Assembly (NCBI GenBank): GCA_965277835.1
Contig: OZ255841.1
Location: forward strand, 2,118,106 to 2,182,105
Direction of reading: 5' to 3'
Length of the DNA stretch: 64,000 bases
DNA from: Arcticimaribacter sp965277835
GTDB lineage: Bacteria > Bacteroidota > Bacteroidia > Flavobacteriales > Flavobacteriaceae
Shown here in pieces: positions 18,274 through 28,974 of the stretch. The notes beneath the pieces were generated by a model. It made no database searches. It saw only the letters and a list, made by a program, of their open reading frames with translations, and had not been told where the DNA came from. Position 1 is the first letter of the stretch, and every line of letters begins with the position of its first letter. A program made the position numbers and the translations under genes.

Positions 18274-20547
18274 ATGAATAAAAAGAATATAAAAAGCGAA
18301 GCTTTAAACTATCACGAGAATCCTAGACCTGGAAAAATTGAAGTAGTCCCAACTAAGAGTTATAGTTCACAACGCGATTTAGCATTAGCATATTCTCCTG
18401 GAGTAGCTGAGCCCTGTCTTGAAATTGAGAAGACACCTGATGATGTTTATAAATACACAAATAAAGGAAACCTTGTTGCAGTAATTTCAAATGGAACTGC
18501 CGTGTTGGGGTTGGGAGATATTGGTTCTGAAGCCTCTAAACCTGTTATGGAAGGTAAAGGATTGTTGTTTAAAATATTTGCAGGAATTGATGTGTTTGAC
18601 ATTGAGGTAGATACTAAAGATCCCGAGAAGTTTATACAAACAGTAAAAGCTATAGCACCAACCTTTGGAGGAATTAACTTAGAAGATATTAAAGCACCCG
18701 AAGCTTTTGAAATAGAATGCCGCCTTAAAGATGAATTAAATATTCCGGTTATGCATGATGATCAGCACGGAACTGCTATTATTTCGTGTGCCGCCTTGTT
18801 AAACGCAGTTGATTTGGTAGGTAAAAAGATAGAAGAAGTACGTATTGTAGTATCTGGTGCGGGAGCAGCTGCTATTTCTTGTACACGCCTATACAAAGCT
18901 TTTGGGGCATTGGCAAAAAACATTCTTATGGTTGATAGTAGGGGTGTTATTCGTAGTGACCGTTCAGATTTAACTTCACAAAAAAAAGAATTTGCTACGG
19001 ATAGTGATGTTAATACTTTGGTAGAAGCAATGGTTGGAGCAGATGTGTTTATTGGATTATCAAAACCCGATATTATCACTAAGGCTATGTTAGAGTCAAT
19101 GAATAATGACCCTATAGTTTTTGCCATGGCAAACCCAGACCCTGAAGTTAAGTACGATTTTGCCCGTTCAGTACGCGATGATATTATTATGGCTACAGGA
19201 CGATCAGATTATCCAAATCAGGTAAACAATGTTTTAGGTTTTCCTTTTATTTTTAGAGGCGCTTTGGATGTTCGTGCTACAAAAATTAATGAGGAAATGA
19301 AAATGGCAGCAGTTAGAGCTATAGCAGAACTAGCAAAAAAACCAGTTCCTGAGCAAGTAAATATTGCATATAAAGAAACTAGATTGTCATTTGGTAGGGA
19401 ATATATTATACCAAAACCTTTTGACCCAAGATTAATTGAAGAAATTCCAATTGCTGTTGCCAAAGCGGCAATAGAGTCGGGTGTGGCTAAAATGCCAATT
19501 AAAGACTGGGATAAATATCGCGAGCAATTAGCTGAACTTACAGGAGCAGATAAAAAAACAATTCGATTAATTCATGACCGTGCAAAGTCTCAACCTAAGA
19601 AAATTGTCTTTGCAGAAGCAGATCAATTAAATGTCTTAAAGGCAGCTCAAATTGTAAAAGAAGATGGAATAGGCGAGCCTATATTACTTGGGCGAAAAGA
19701 GGCTATTATTGAGCTTATGGAAGCTATTAATTTTAATGGAGACCCTGTCATTATAGACCCTAAAAGTGATGAAAGTAAAGAGATAAAGAATACCTATGCA
19801 AACATTTTTTGGAAAGAACAAAGAAGAAAAGGAATTACTCTATATGAGGCAGAATCGCTGATGCGCGAGCGTAATTATTTTGGAGCAATGATGGTTAAGA
19901 AAGGAGATGCTGATGCGATGTTGTCGGGTTATTCTAGGAATTATGCTTCTGTTGTAAAACCAGTTATTAATGTTGTAGGGAGAGATAAAGGCGTGTCAAG
20001 AGTTGCGGCGACTAATATGATGTTTACAGAGCGAGGTCCTATTTTCATTTCGGACACATCCATAAACATTGATCCTAGTGCTAAAGAATTGGCAAAAATT
20101 GGTTTTATGACTTCTAAAATTGTAAAAATGTTCGGAATAGAACCAGTATTAGCAATGCTTTCGTATTCTAATTTTGGGGCTTCAAAACATCCTAATACTG
20201 CAAAAGTTACTGAGGCAGTATCCTATATGCATAAATACTATCCTGATATAGTTGTCGATGGACCTTTACAATCCGATTTTGCATTGAATAAAAAACTGCT
20301 AAACGAAAAATTTCCTTTTTCACAAATAGCAGATAAAAATGTTAACACATTAATTTTCCCTAACCTTGAATCAGCTAATATTACATATAAGCTAATGAAG
20401 GAATTAGACAAAAATCAATCAATTGGGCCTATTTTATTGGGATTAAAAGAGCCTATTCATGTATTGCAACTAGGCGCGAGTGTAGAAGAAATTGTAAATA
20501 TGGCTGCAGTCGCTGTAATTGATGCACAACAAAAAAAGAAAAATTGA
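18274..20547 (+). CDS. maeB: NADP-dependent malic enzyme with phosphotransacetylase-like C-terminus
   Basis: This enzyme decarboxylates malate oxidatively to pyruvate, usually with NADP. At 757 residues it has the MaeB architecture. The malic enzyme N-terminal domain has YSPGVAEPCLEI and HDDQHGTAI, and the nucleotide-binding domain has GAGAAAISC. From about residue 440 there is a phosphate acetyl/butyryltransferase-like domain (KKIVFAEADQLNVLKAAQIV), which in this family is regulatory. Its stop overlaps the TTG start of ruvA (TTGA), so the two are probably co-transcribed. The 134-base upstream gap carries a promoter box and a palindrome. All domains appear intact. Confidence 0.95.
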   Translation: MNKKNIKSEALNYHENPRPGKIEVVPTKSYSSQRDLALAYSPGVAEPCLEIEKTPDDVYKYTNKGNLVAVISNGTAVLGLGDIGSEASKPVMEGKGLLFKIFAGIDVFDIEVDTKDPEKFIQTVKAIAPTFGGINLEDIKAPEAFEIECRLKDELNIPVMHDDQHGTAIISCAALLNAVDLVGKKIEEVRIVVSGAGAAAISCTRLYKAFGALAKNILMVDSRGVIRSDRSDLTSQKKEFATDSDVNTLVEAMVGADVFIGLSKPDIITKAMLESMNNDPIVFAMANPDPEVKYDFARSVRDDIIMATGRSDYPNQVNNVLGFPFIFRGALDVRATKINEEMKMAAVRAIAELAKKPVPEQVNIAYKETRLSFGREYIIPKPFDPRLIEEIPIAVAKAAIESGVAKMPIKDWDKYREQLAELTGADKKTIRLIHDRAKSQPKKIVFAEADQLNVLKAAQIVKEDGIGEPILLGRKEAIIELMEAINFNGDPVIIDPKSDESKEIKNTYANIFWKEQRRKGITLYEAESLMRERNYFGAMMVKKGDADAMLSGYSRNYASVVKPVINVVGRDKGVSRVAATNMMFTERGPIFISDTSINIDPSAKELAKIGFMTSKIVKMFGIEPVLAMLSYSNFGASKHPNTAKVTEAVSYMHKYYPDIVVDGPLQSDFALNKKLLNEKFPFSQIADKNVNTLIFPNLESANITYKLMKELDKNQSIGPILLGLKEPIHVLQLGASVEEIVNMAAVAVIDAQQKKKN

Positions 20548-21125
20548 TTACACAAATTAGAGGAAGGCTAATAGAAAAGCACCCTACTCATGTAGTTATC
20601 GATTGTGGTGGAATTGGTTATATGGTTCATGTTTCTTTACACACCTATGGACAACTTCCTGATAAAGAGGATATAATACTTCATACTCATTTACAAGTAA
20701 GGGAGGATTCGCATACACTTTTTGGATTTTATCAACCTATTGAACGTTCAGTTTTTAGGCTTTTAATTTCTATTTCTGGCATTGGTTCTAGTATAGCTAG
20801 AATTATGCTTTCTTCAATGTCTCCCCAAGAAATTAAACAAGCAATTTTAAGCGAAAACCTAGCTACAATTAAAGCTGTTAAAGGTATTGGATTGAAGACA
20901 GCTCAGCGGGTTTTAATTGAATTAAAAGATAAGGTTCAAAAATTAGAAGGAATTGATGAAATTCCTATTTCTCAAAACAATAGAATCAAAGAAGAAACGT
21001 TATCAGCATTAGAGGTTCTCGGCTATTCAAGAAGACAGTCCGAGAAAGTAATTGATAACATACTTCAGGGTGCTCCTGACAGTTCTGTAGAAGAGCTAAT
21101 TAAAAGTGCTTTGAATAAATTGTAA
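20544..21125 (+). CDS. ruvA: Holliday junction branch migration protein RuvA
   Basis: RuvA tetramers bind Holliday junctions and load the RuvB motor. The 193-residue length is normal. The N-terminal OB fold begins MITQIRGRLIEKHPTHVVID, and two helix-hairpin-helix motifs follow (ISISGIGSSIARIML and AVKGIGLKTAQRVLIELK). A flexible linker and the small C-terminal domain III (EEALSALEVLGYS-like, ending in VEELIKSALNKL) complete the protein. The start is a TTG overlapping the maeB stop; no in-frame ATG lies nearby at the conserved N-terminus. Followed 6 bases later by sprA, an order common in Bacteroidota. Confidence 0.95.
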   Translation: MITQIRGRLIEKHPTHVVIDCGGIGYMVHVSLHTYGQLPDKEDIILHTHLQVREDSHTLFGFYQPIERSVFRLLISISGIGSSIARIMLSSMSPQEIKQAILSENLATIKAVKGIGLKTAQRVLIELKDKVQKLEGIDEIPISQNNRIKEETLSALEVLGYSRRQSEKVIDNILQGAPDSSVEELIKSALNKL

Positions 21126-21131
21126 AAACCT

Positions 21132-24100
21132 TTGATTAAAGTTCAAAGAGATTATTTCTATACCGTTCGGCATAGTATAATGTTAATCCTATTTTTAGGA
21201 TTAGCTTATAGTAACAATTTATATGGTCAAAAGAAGAATAACTCAAATAACGAGTTAGGTAGAATATCTTTCCCTGAAAAAGAAAACCCACTTGATAATT
21301 ATATCTATGATGCCGATAAAGATGTTTATGTATATCAGCAAACAGAGGGGGATTATCCTTTAAGCACGCCTTTGGTACTTACACCTAAAGAGTATCAACG
21401 TCTGCAGCTTAAACATGAAATGAATACTTATTTTAAAAATAAAGTAAGTGTTATTTCACAAAAGAAAGGAGGTCAACAAGAAGCACAGAAAGACTTACTT
21501 CCAGAGTTATATGTAAATTCTAAATTTTTTCAATCTATTTTTGGTGGTAATGAGATTGATGTACTTCCGCAAGGATCGATAGGGGTTGATATGGGCGTTC
21601 GTTATCAAAAAACAGATAACCCTGCTCTTTCTCCACGAAACCGAACAAACCTTGGTTTTGATTTTGATCAGCGTATTAATTTAAGTTTTTTAGGTAAAAT
21701 TGGAGATCGTCTTGAAATAACTGCAAATTATGATACAGAATCAACTTTCGATTTTCAGAACCTAGTAAAGCTAGAGTTTAACCCTCCTAGATTTAATCAA
21801 CCCGAAGATTATTTACCAAGTTCTGTGTTTCAATCAACAGATGAATCTAGAGGAGGAGGAGGGTCACAATTGCTCAATAATGTAGGTAATAGAGTTGAGA
21901 ATATAAGTAATAGAATAGAAGATAAAACACTAGCTGTAACAGAAAAAGTTTTAGCCGTTGAAAATAAGGCATGGGAATATCAAAATAGAGTTAATGATTT
22001 TTTGAACGCTCCAGCTTCAGAAGACGCTATTTTACAGAATATAGATATAGGTAATATTAGTATGCCTTTGAATAGTACACTTATATCGGGTGCACAAAGC
22101 TTAGTAGGAGTTAAGGCAGAAGTAAAATTTGGTAGAACAAATATAACAGGAGTTATTGCAGAGCAGCGTTCTCAATCTCAATCTGTAGTTACACAAGGAG
22201 GAGGAACACTTCAGGAATTTTCTTTATTTGCATTAGACTATGAAGCTGACAAGCATTATTTCTTGGCACATTATTTTCGAGATAATTACGATACGTTTTT
22301 AAAGAACTATCCTTTTATTAATTCACCAATTCAAATTACAAGAATCGAAGTTTGGGTAACTAATCGACAGTCTCAGACTAATAACATAAGAAATATAATA
22401 GCACTTCAAGATTTGGGAGAATCAAACCCCGAAAACACTAAGTTGAATGAATCAAGCCCATTATTTTTTAACACTCCTATTTCGAGGGGAATTCCTTCAA
22501 ACAAGGCAAATAAATTAGACCCTACCACCACAGGTGCTGATACATTCGTTACACAAGCAATTCGCGATATTGCTACTGTTTCTAATGGATTTGGTGTTTT
22601 AAGCAGTAATGTTAGAGAAGGTTTTGATTATGCTATTCTTGAAAGTGCACGTAAGCTAAACCCTAATGAATATACTTTACAACCCCAATTAGGATATATT
22701 TCGTTAAATCAAAGGTTAAGTAATGATGAAATACTTGGAGTTGCGTTTCAGTTTACATATAACGGCTCGGTTTATCAAGTTGGTGAATTTGCAAATGGAG
22801 GAGTGGATGGCACTTCTCGGCTTTCAACGTCTACTACAAGCCAACAAACACAAGTAGTAGCTTCGAATAATTTAGTAGTAAAAATGCTGAAGAGTAGTGT
22901 GACGAATGTGACACAACCTGTTTGGGATTTAATGATGAAGAATATTTATAATACAGGAGCCTTTCAACTAGAGGAAGAAGATTTTAAATTAAATATTTTA
23001 TACGCGGATCCTTCTCCTATAAATTATATTTCAGCAGTTGACCCTGCAATTTGGCCTGCGGCGTTAAAGAATCAAGCTCTATTACGAACTCTAAGTTTAG
23101 ATCAGTTAAATTTATATAAAGACCCTGAACCTGAAGGAGATGGTTTTTTTGATTTTATTCCAGGGATAACTGTTAACCCTCAATTTGGGCGAATTATTTT
23201 TCCAACAGTAGAACCTTTTGGTGAAACCTTATTCAAAATTTTAGATGATTCAAATTCTTCTCAGGAGCAATATGAGAATCAAGCGACTTACAATGCGAAT
23301 CAATCAAAATATGTATTTAGAGATATGTATGCTTTGACTCAGGCAGGCGCATTAGAAACTTCAGAACAAAATAAATATCAAATTAAAGGGCGTTATAAAT
23401 CTGCAGGTGGAGATGGAATTCCTATAGGAGCGTTTAATGTTCCTCGAGGTTCAGTTAAAGTTACTGTTGGTGGAAGGGTGTTGAGAGAAGGTATTGATTA
23501 TACGGTTAACTATCAAATAGGGCGCGTAAAAATATTAGATCCTGCACTTCAAGCATCAAATACGCCTATTCAAGTATCGGTAGAGAATAATGCTTTTTTT
23601 GGACAACAAGGCAAACGTTTTTCTGGGATAGATGTGGTACACAAGTTTAACAACAACTTTGTCTTAGGAGGGACATTGATTAATTTAAGTGAAAACCCAT
23701 TAACACAAAAGGCTAATTATGGGACAGAGCCTGTAAACAATACTATGGTTGGGTTAAATATTAACCTTTCTACTGAAGTTCCATTTTTAACTCGTTTGGT
23801 AAATAAACTGCCTACTATTAATACTGTGGCTCCTTCTCGGCTTTCATTTCGAGGAGAGGTAGCTAGTTTTATTGCAGGTAATCCACAAAACACACAGCTA
23901 GAGGGAGAAGCCAATGTATATCTTGATGATTTTGAAGGGGCACAAACTAATATTGATGTAAAAGGGTTTTTAGCATGGCGACTTTCTAGTGTGCCTTCTA
24001 CAGGAGTTAAGGGCTCTGAAATTGAAAAAGATAATTTAGAATCTGGGTTTAATCGAGCAAAATTGGCATGGTACAGTATTGACCCTATTTTCTACAACTC

Positions 24101-27100
24101 TGAATTTAGACCTGCAGGTATTACTAACGAAGATATATCACTAAATACAACTCGACGGATTTTTATTGAAGAAATTTTTCCAGAGCAAGACTTAGTACAA
24201 GGGCAACCCACTTTTCAACCGACATTAGATTTAGCTTATTTTCCCGAAGAAAGAGGACCATATAACAACAATAGAGAAGATGTCTTTAAGTCTAGTCCAG
24301 ACCAGAATTGGGCAGGGGTTATGCGTCCTATAAGCTCAACTAATTTTGAACAATCTAATGTAGAATTTATAGAATTTTGGATACTAGATACGTTTTCAGA
24401 GCTGGAAACATCGGATGAAAACCTAGGTTCTCTAGTTTTTCATTTAGGTAATATTTCAGAAGATATTCTAAAAGATGGTAGAAAACAATATGAAAATGGA
24501 CTTCCAGGAACGAGTCCTGCTCCAGTAAATCAGACAAACTGGGGTAAAACACCATCTTCACAGTCGTTGTTATACGCTTTTAATACAGTAGAGACAGATA
24601 GGTTGTTACAAGATGTGGGGCTCGATGGATTAAGCGATTCGGAAGAACAAGCGTTTTATCCTAATGGACCGTCGGACGACCCTGCAGGAGATAATTATAG
24701 TTACTTTGTTCAAGAGACAGGAGGAATTATTAATCGATATAAGAAATATAATGGAACAGAAGGAAACTCTCCTATAGCTTTTTCGGATACTAATAGAGGA
24801 AATACTACAAAGCCCGACACCGAAGACATCAATCAAGATCAGACGATGAACACTATTGATAGTTATTTTGAATATCGTATTCCGATTTCTAAAAACATGA
24901 ATGTTGGAAATCATCCTTTTGTTACCGATATTAGAAATACTACTGTAAACCTTCCAAATGGGGATGAGCTTAACTCTCGGTGGATTCAGTTTAAGATACC
25001 CATAGATAAACGTTATTACGAAGGGACAAGTTTTAATTCTTATTTCGATAAAATTAATGGAATAGAAGACTTGAGATCTATTCGTTTTATGCGAATGGTA
25101 CTTAACGAGTTTAAGTCTCCAGTAGTTTTTAGATTTGCCACTTTAGACTTAGTTCGAGGAGATTGGAGAAGGTACAATCAATCATTATCTGATAATGCAG
25201 TGGCAAATGCAGACATTACGGTTGATATTAGTACAGTAAATATTTTGGAAAATGAAAATAGAGTTCCAGTAAATTATGTCTTACCTCCTCAAATTCAAAG
25301 AGAACAAGTTAATAACAATAATACCATCATTAGACAAAATGAACAATCGCTTTCTTTTAGAGTATGTAATTTACAGCCAATGGACTCTAAAGGTATTTAT
25401 AAAAATGTGTCTATAGATTTAAGGCAATATAAACAGTTAAAAATGTTTTTGCATGCAGAATCTATTCAAGGGCAAAATCCTTTACCTGGTGAAGGGGCTC
25501 AGGAGGAATATGACAAACGGTTAGTTGCTTTTGTTCGCATAGGGACAGATTATAAAGACAATTATTATCAGATAGAAGTTCCTTTAAAGCCTACTGCTTA
25601 CACCGAAGGGGTTTCTAATAAATTAAGTGCAGAAGAGGTGTGGCAACCCAATTCTAATTCAATAGATATACCTATTGATTTTTTATCAAAGTTAAAAGCT
25701 GCTGTTATTGGGAAAATATCACAAAACGCTGTTTACTACGATGAAGAGTTAAATATAATTGATGAGTTTGCACCGATTAGCTCATTGCCAGGGGAAAAGA
25801 AATATAAATTTTCAATACGAGGAAACCCTTCATTAGGAGAAATTAGAACTATGATGATAGGCGTAAAAAACCCTTCTAGAACAATGGGAGATATACTATG
25901 TGGAGAGGTATGGTTTAACGAGTTTCGAATTTCTGGAATTGATAATAAAGGAGGATGGGCTACTACAGGGGCTTTAGACGTTAATTTAGCTGACTTTGCT
26001 ACGGTAAGAGCTTCAGGACGAATATCAACAATTGGATTTGGTTCTCTCGAACAGTCCCCCAATCAAAGAAGCCGTGAAGATATGTACCAATTTGATGTTA
26101 CTACTAGTCTAAATGCAGGGCAATTGCTTCCAAATAATTGGGGTGTTCAAATCCCACTGAATTATAATATTGGAGTGACTACAATTACTCCTGAGTACGA
26201 CCCCTTTTATCAAGACATACGATTGAAAGATAGACTAGCAGTAGCAAAAACACAGGCAAGCCGAGATACTATTAACGATCAGGCAATTACTCGTACCGAG
26301 CGTAAAAGTATTAGCCTTATTGGAGTACGGAAGACTGGAGGTGCTGCCAAGCCACATTTTTATAATATTCAAAACCTTGATTTTTCTTATACATATAATG
26401 AGCTTTCTCATCGAGATTATGAGATTCAAAGCCAATCGAACAAAACAGTTTCATTAGCCGCAAACTATAATTATGGATTTAAACCCATAGAAATTAACCC
26501 ATTCAAAAAAATACAATTTATTAGCAGGAAAAAATATTTGAAGTGGCTGCGAGAGGTTAATTTTAATTTAATGCCGAACAATGTTGCTATTAGTTCTAAT
26601 ATTAATCGATTATTTAATAGGCAAAGGTTTAGAGAGGTTTATACTGAAGGGGTTGAGGCATCTAAACAATTAGCTTTACCCGATTTGCAACAGCGTAACT
26701 TTTTATTTGATTGGAACTATAGTATAAGCCATAATTTATCTCGTTCATTACGTCTTAACTTTACGTCTTCGAGGAATAATATTGTTCGGAATTATTATCA
26801 AACTAATGACGACGGTACAATTTCTATAGATAAGACAAAAGGAATATGGGATGACCTTTGGAATATTGGAGACCCAAATAGACATACTCAAACACTAACT
26901 TTAAATTATCAGTTGCCTTTTAAATATATTCCTTTTTTAGGGTTTATTAATGCCAATTATAGCTATACAGGTGACTTCAGTTGGCAAAGAGGTTCAGAGA
27001 GACTTGGCGGAGTAGAGGATTTAGATGGGAATAAACTTGGGATTGTAAATAATATTGAGAATGCAAACACACAGGTTTTTAGTGGTCATATTTCTATGTC

Positions 27101-28541
27101 TCGGATATATAACTTACTTGGGATTAAAAGACGCAAAGAAGACCCAAAAACTAAAGCAACCTTTGTGTCTAGCACTTCGGTAAATAAGAAAATAAAACTA
27201 AACTTATCTTTTATAGCAGATGTGTTAGAAGTTATAAAACGAATTCAGTTTAATTATACCGAAAATAACGGAAAAGTACTCCCAGGTTATTTACCTACAC
27301 TTGGATCTTTTGGAACAATGAACCCAACTTTAGGTTTTACTCTTGGAAGTCAAGCAGATGTTAGATATGAAGTAGCACGAAAAGGATGGTTAACAGATTT
27401 TCCGAATTTTAACCAGCAATTTACACAGATAAATAATTCACAATTTAAACTTACGGGGCAACTAAACTTTGGTAAAGGTATTTTAGTAGATATTACTGCT
27501 GACCGTAGTTTTTCTAGAAATTTATCAGAGAATTTTTCGATTAAAGATGGAGAATATACTGCCTTGAATCCAAACAGTTTTGGGAATTTTGGAATTTCAA
27601 CACTTTTAATTGGGACAGCTTTCAGTGGATCGTCGGGGGTTAATAACTCTAATTTCGAAAAATTTAGAGCTAACCGTTTAGCTGTTGCCCAGCGACTTGC
27701 CACAGCTGAAGGAGTTTCAATTACAGATGTAGATGCAGATGGTTTTCCTAAGGGATATGGAAGAACAAATCAATCGGTAATAATTCCTGCTTTTCTTGCT
27801 GCATATACAGCCACTTCTCCAAATCAAGTTTCATTGAGTCCAATAAGAAATACACCTCTACCAAATTGGAATATTAGATATACAGGATTAACAAATAATA
27901 AATATGTTAAAAAGATTTTCAATCGTTTTTCTATAACACACGCTTATCGCTCAAGTTTTACGATTAATAATTTTCAGACAAACTTAGATTATAATTCAGA
28001 GTTCCCAAAGAAACTAGACTCGGGAGGTAATATTGTGAACCCTGTTCTATACTCTAATCTTAATTTAGTGGAGCAATTTAACCCACTTTTTAAAGTAGAT
28101 ATGGAATTAAAAAATTCGTTTAGCTTTTTACTTGAATTAAAAACGGATCGTTCTTTATCTCTTAGTTTGGATAATAATTTGTTGACAGAATCTCGAGGTC
28201 AACAATATGTAGTTGGTGCTGCATATCGTTTAAAAGATTTAGGTTTTAAAACACGTATTGCAGGTAAAAGAACGACTTTAAGTGGAGATTTGAATTTAAA
28301 AGCAGATGTGTCTTACCGTAATAATATTACGGTTCTACGTAATTTAGAAGACGATAACAACCAAGTTACCGCAGGGCAGTCAATATGGTCTATAATGATT
28401 ACGGCAGATTATATGTTATCTAAAAACTTAACAAGCCAATTTTTTTATGACCATAGTTTTTCGGAATTCGCTATTTCAACAGCCTTTCCTCAAACTAGCA
28501 TACGTTCAGGAATTAGTCTTAGATACAATTTTGGAAATTAG
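21132..28541 (+). CDS. sprA: Type IX secretion/gliding motility outer-membrane translocon protein SprA
   Basis: SprA forms the giant outer-membrane barrel through which type IX secretion substrates leave the cell, and it is needed for gliding in flavobacteria. The 2469-residue length matches the family. A signal peptide (MLILFLGLAYSNNLYGQ) is followed by long beta-rich sequence with the conserved SprA start region (YVNSKFFQSIFGGNEIDVLPQGS), and the end is ISLRYNFGN. The TTG at 21132 gives a 16-residue extension before the ATG at 21180; the ATG start alone already gives a good signal peptide, so the start is uncertain. The position between ruvA and gcvH is conserved in the phylum. Its presence predicts that this organism secretes proteins with type IX C-terminal domains. 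Confidence 0.95.
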   Translation: MIKVQRDYFYTVRHSIMLILFLGLAYSNNLYGQKKNNSNNELGRISFPEKENPLDNYIYDADKDVYVYQQTEGDYPLSTPLVLTPKEYQRLQLKHEMNTYFKNKVSVISQKKGGQQEAQKDLLPELYVNSKFFQSIFGGNEIDVLPQGSIGVDMGVRYQKTDNPALSPRNRTNLGFDFDQRINLSFLGKIGDRLEITANYDTESTFDFQNLVKLEFNPPRFNQPEDYLPSSVFQSTDESRGGGGSQLLNNVGNRVENISNRIEDKTLAVTEKVLAVENKAWEYQNRVNDFLNAPASEDAILQNIDIGNISMPLNSTLISGAQSLVGVKAEVKFGRTNITGVIAEQRSQSQSVVTQGGGTLQEFSLFALDYEADKHYFLAHYFRDNYDTFLKNYPFINSPIQITRIEVWVTNRQSQTNNIRNIIALQDLGESNPENTKLNESSPLFFNTPISRGIPSNKANKLDPTTTGADTFVTQAIRDIATVSNGFGVLSSNVREGFDYAILESARKLNPNEYTLQPQLGYISLNQRLSNDEILGVAFQFTYNGSVYQVGEFANGGVDGTSRLSTSTTSQQTQVVASNNLVVKMLKSSVTNVTQPVWDLMMKNIYNTGAFQLEEEDFKLNILYADPSPINYISAVDPAIWPAALKNQALLRTLSLDQLNLYKDPEPEGDGFFDFIPGITVNPQFGRIIFPTVEPFGETLFKILDDSNSSQEQYENQATYNANQSKYVFRDMYALTQAGALETSEQNKYQIKGRYKSAGGDGIPIGAFNVPRGSVKVTVGGRVLREGIDYTVNYQIGRVKILDPALQASNTPIQVSVENNAFFGQQGKRFSGIDVVHKFNNNFVLGGTLINLSENPLTQKANYGTEPVNNTMVGLNINLSTEVPFLTRLVNKLPTINTVAPSRLSFRGEVASFIAGNPQNTQLEGEANVYLDDFEGAQTNIDVKGFLAWRLSSVPSTGVKGSEIEKDNLESGFNRAKLAWYSIDPIFYNSEFRPAGITNEDISLNTTRRIFIEEIFPEQDLVQGQPTFQPTLDLAYFPEERGPYNNNREDVFKSSPDQNWAGVMRPISSTNFEQSNVEFIEFWILDTFSELETSDENLGSLVFHLGNISEDILKDGRKQYENGLPGTSPAPVNQTNWGKTPSSQSLLYAFNTVETDRLLQDVGLDGLSDSEEQAFYPNGPSDDPAGDNYSYFVQETGGIINRYKKYNGTEGNSPIAFSDTNRGNTTKPDTEDINQDQTMNTIDSYFEYRIPISKNMNVGNHPFVTDIRNTTVNLPNGDELNSRWIQFKIPIDKRYYEGTSFNSYFDKINGIEDLRSIRFMRMVLNEFKSPVVFRFATLDLVRGDWRRYNQSLSDNAVANADITVDISTVNILENENRVPVNYVLPPQIQREQVNNNNTIIRQNEQSLSFRVCNLQPMDSKGIYKNVSIDLRQYKQLKMFLHAESIQGQNPLPGEGAQEEYDKRLVAFVRIGTDYKDNYYQIEVPLKPTAYTEGVSNKLSAEEVWQPNSNSIDIPIDFLSKLKAAVIGKISQNAVYYDEELNIIDEFAPISSLPGEKKYKFSIRGNPSLGEIRTMMIGVKNPSRTMGDILCGEVWFNEFRISGIDNKGGWATTGALDVNLADFATVRASGRISTIGFGSLEQSPNQRSREDMYQFDVTTSLNAGQLLPNNWGVQIPLNYNIGVTTITPEYDPFYQDIRLKDRLAVAKTQASRDTINDQAITRTERKSISLIGVRKTGGAAKPHFYNIQNLDFSYTYNELSHRDYEIQSQSNKTVSLAANYNYGFKPIEINPFKKIQFISRKKYLKWLREVNFNLMPNNVAISSNINRLFNRQRFREVYTEGVEASKQLALPDLQQRNFLFDWNYSISHNLSRSLRLNFTSSRNNIVRNYYQTNDDGTISIDKTKGIWDDLWNIGDPNRHTQTLTLNYQLPFKYIPFLGFINANYSYTGDFSWQRGSERLGGVEDLDGNKLGIVNNIENANTQVFSGHISMSRIYNLLGIKRRKEDPKTKATFVSSTSVNKKIKLNLSFIADVLEVIKRIQFNYTENNGKVLPGYLPTLGSFGTMNPTLGFTLGSQADVRYEVARKGWLTDFPNFNQQFTQINNSQFKLTGQLNFGKGILVDITADRSFSRNLSENFSIKDGEYTALNPNSFGNFGISTLLIGTAFSGSSGVNNSNFEKFRANRLAVAQRLATAEGVSITDVDADGFPKGYGRTNQSVIIPAFLAAYTATSPNQVSLSPIRNTPLPNWNIRYTGLTNNKYVKKIFNRFSITHAYRSSFTINNFQTNLDYNSEFPKKLDSGGNIVNPVLYSNLNLVEQFNPLFKVDMELKNSFSFLLELKTDRSLSLSLDNNLLTESRGQQYVVGAAYRLKDLGFKTRIAGKRTTLSGDLNLKADVSYRNNITVLRNLEDDNNQVTAGQSIWSIMITADYMLSKNLTSQFFYDHSFSEFAISTAFPQTSIRSGISLRYNFGN

Positions 28542-28565
28542 AGTTTTTTGATAATTAGAATACAT

Positions 28566-28573
28566 TATATTTG
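28566..28573 (+). promoter_or_regulatory. -7 promoter box (TATATTTG) for gcvH
   Basis: TATATTTG fits the TAnnTTTG consensus and lies 20 bases before the gcvH ATG. TTTTTTG at 28544-28550, directly after the sprA stop, could be the -33 element with a short 15-base gap. This would uncouple gcvH from sprA. Confidence 0.5.
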
Positions 28574-28593
28574 TTTTTTTAAAAGCATATAAA

Positions 28594-28974
28594 ATGGATA
28601 CACCTGCTGCATTACACTACACTAAAGACCACGAATGGATAACCATTGAAAAAGGTATAGCCACTGTTGGAATCACTGATTTTGCTCAAAGCGAATTAGG
28701 CGATATTGTTTATGTAGAAATCGAAGCTTTAGATGAACAATTAGATGTTTCGGAAGTTTTTGGAACTGTCGAAGCTGTTAAAACAGTTTCAGATTTATTT
28801 ATGCCTTTATCTGGTACAATAATAGAGTTTAATGAAGCTCTTGAAGCTAACCCTGAACTGATAAACGAAGATCCTTATGGGAGCGGGTGGATGATAAAAA
28901 TTAAACTGAGTGACGAAAGCGAAGTAGAAAGTTTGCTAGGCTCGGAGGCATATAAGGAATTAATAGGTGCCTAA
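28594..28974 (+). CDS. gcvH: Glycine cleavage system H protein
   Basis: H protein carries the lipoyl-bound aminomethyl group between the P, T and L proteins of the glycine cleavage complex. The length of 126 residues is standard. The lipoyl attachment lysine is Lys63 in TVEAVKTVSD, and the surrounding hammerhead-fold signature (GDIVYVEIEALDEQLDVSEVFGTVEAVK) is intact. P, T and L genes are not in this window. It has its own promoter box and overlaps the following VanZ-like gene by 8 bases. Confidence 0.96.
   Translation: MDTPAALHYTKDHEWITIEKGIATVGITDFAQSELGDIVYVEIEALDEQLDVSEVFGTVEAVKTVSDLFMPLSGTIIEFNEALEANPELINEDPYGSGWMIKIKLSDESEVESLLGSEAYKELIGA

Noticed and set aside
18762..19127. Antisense open frame of 121 codons within maeB
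   Set aside because: It lies entirely inside the conserved malic enzyme domain and shows no independent features.
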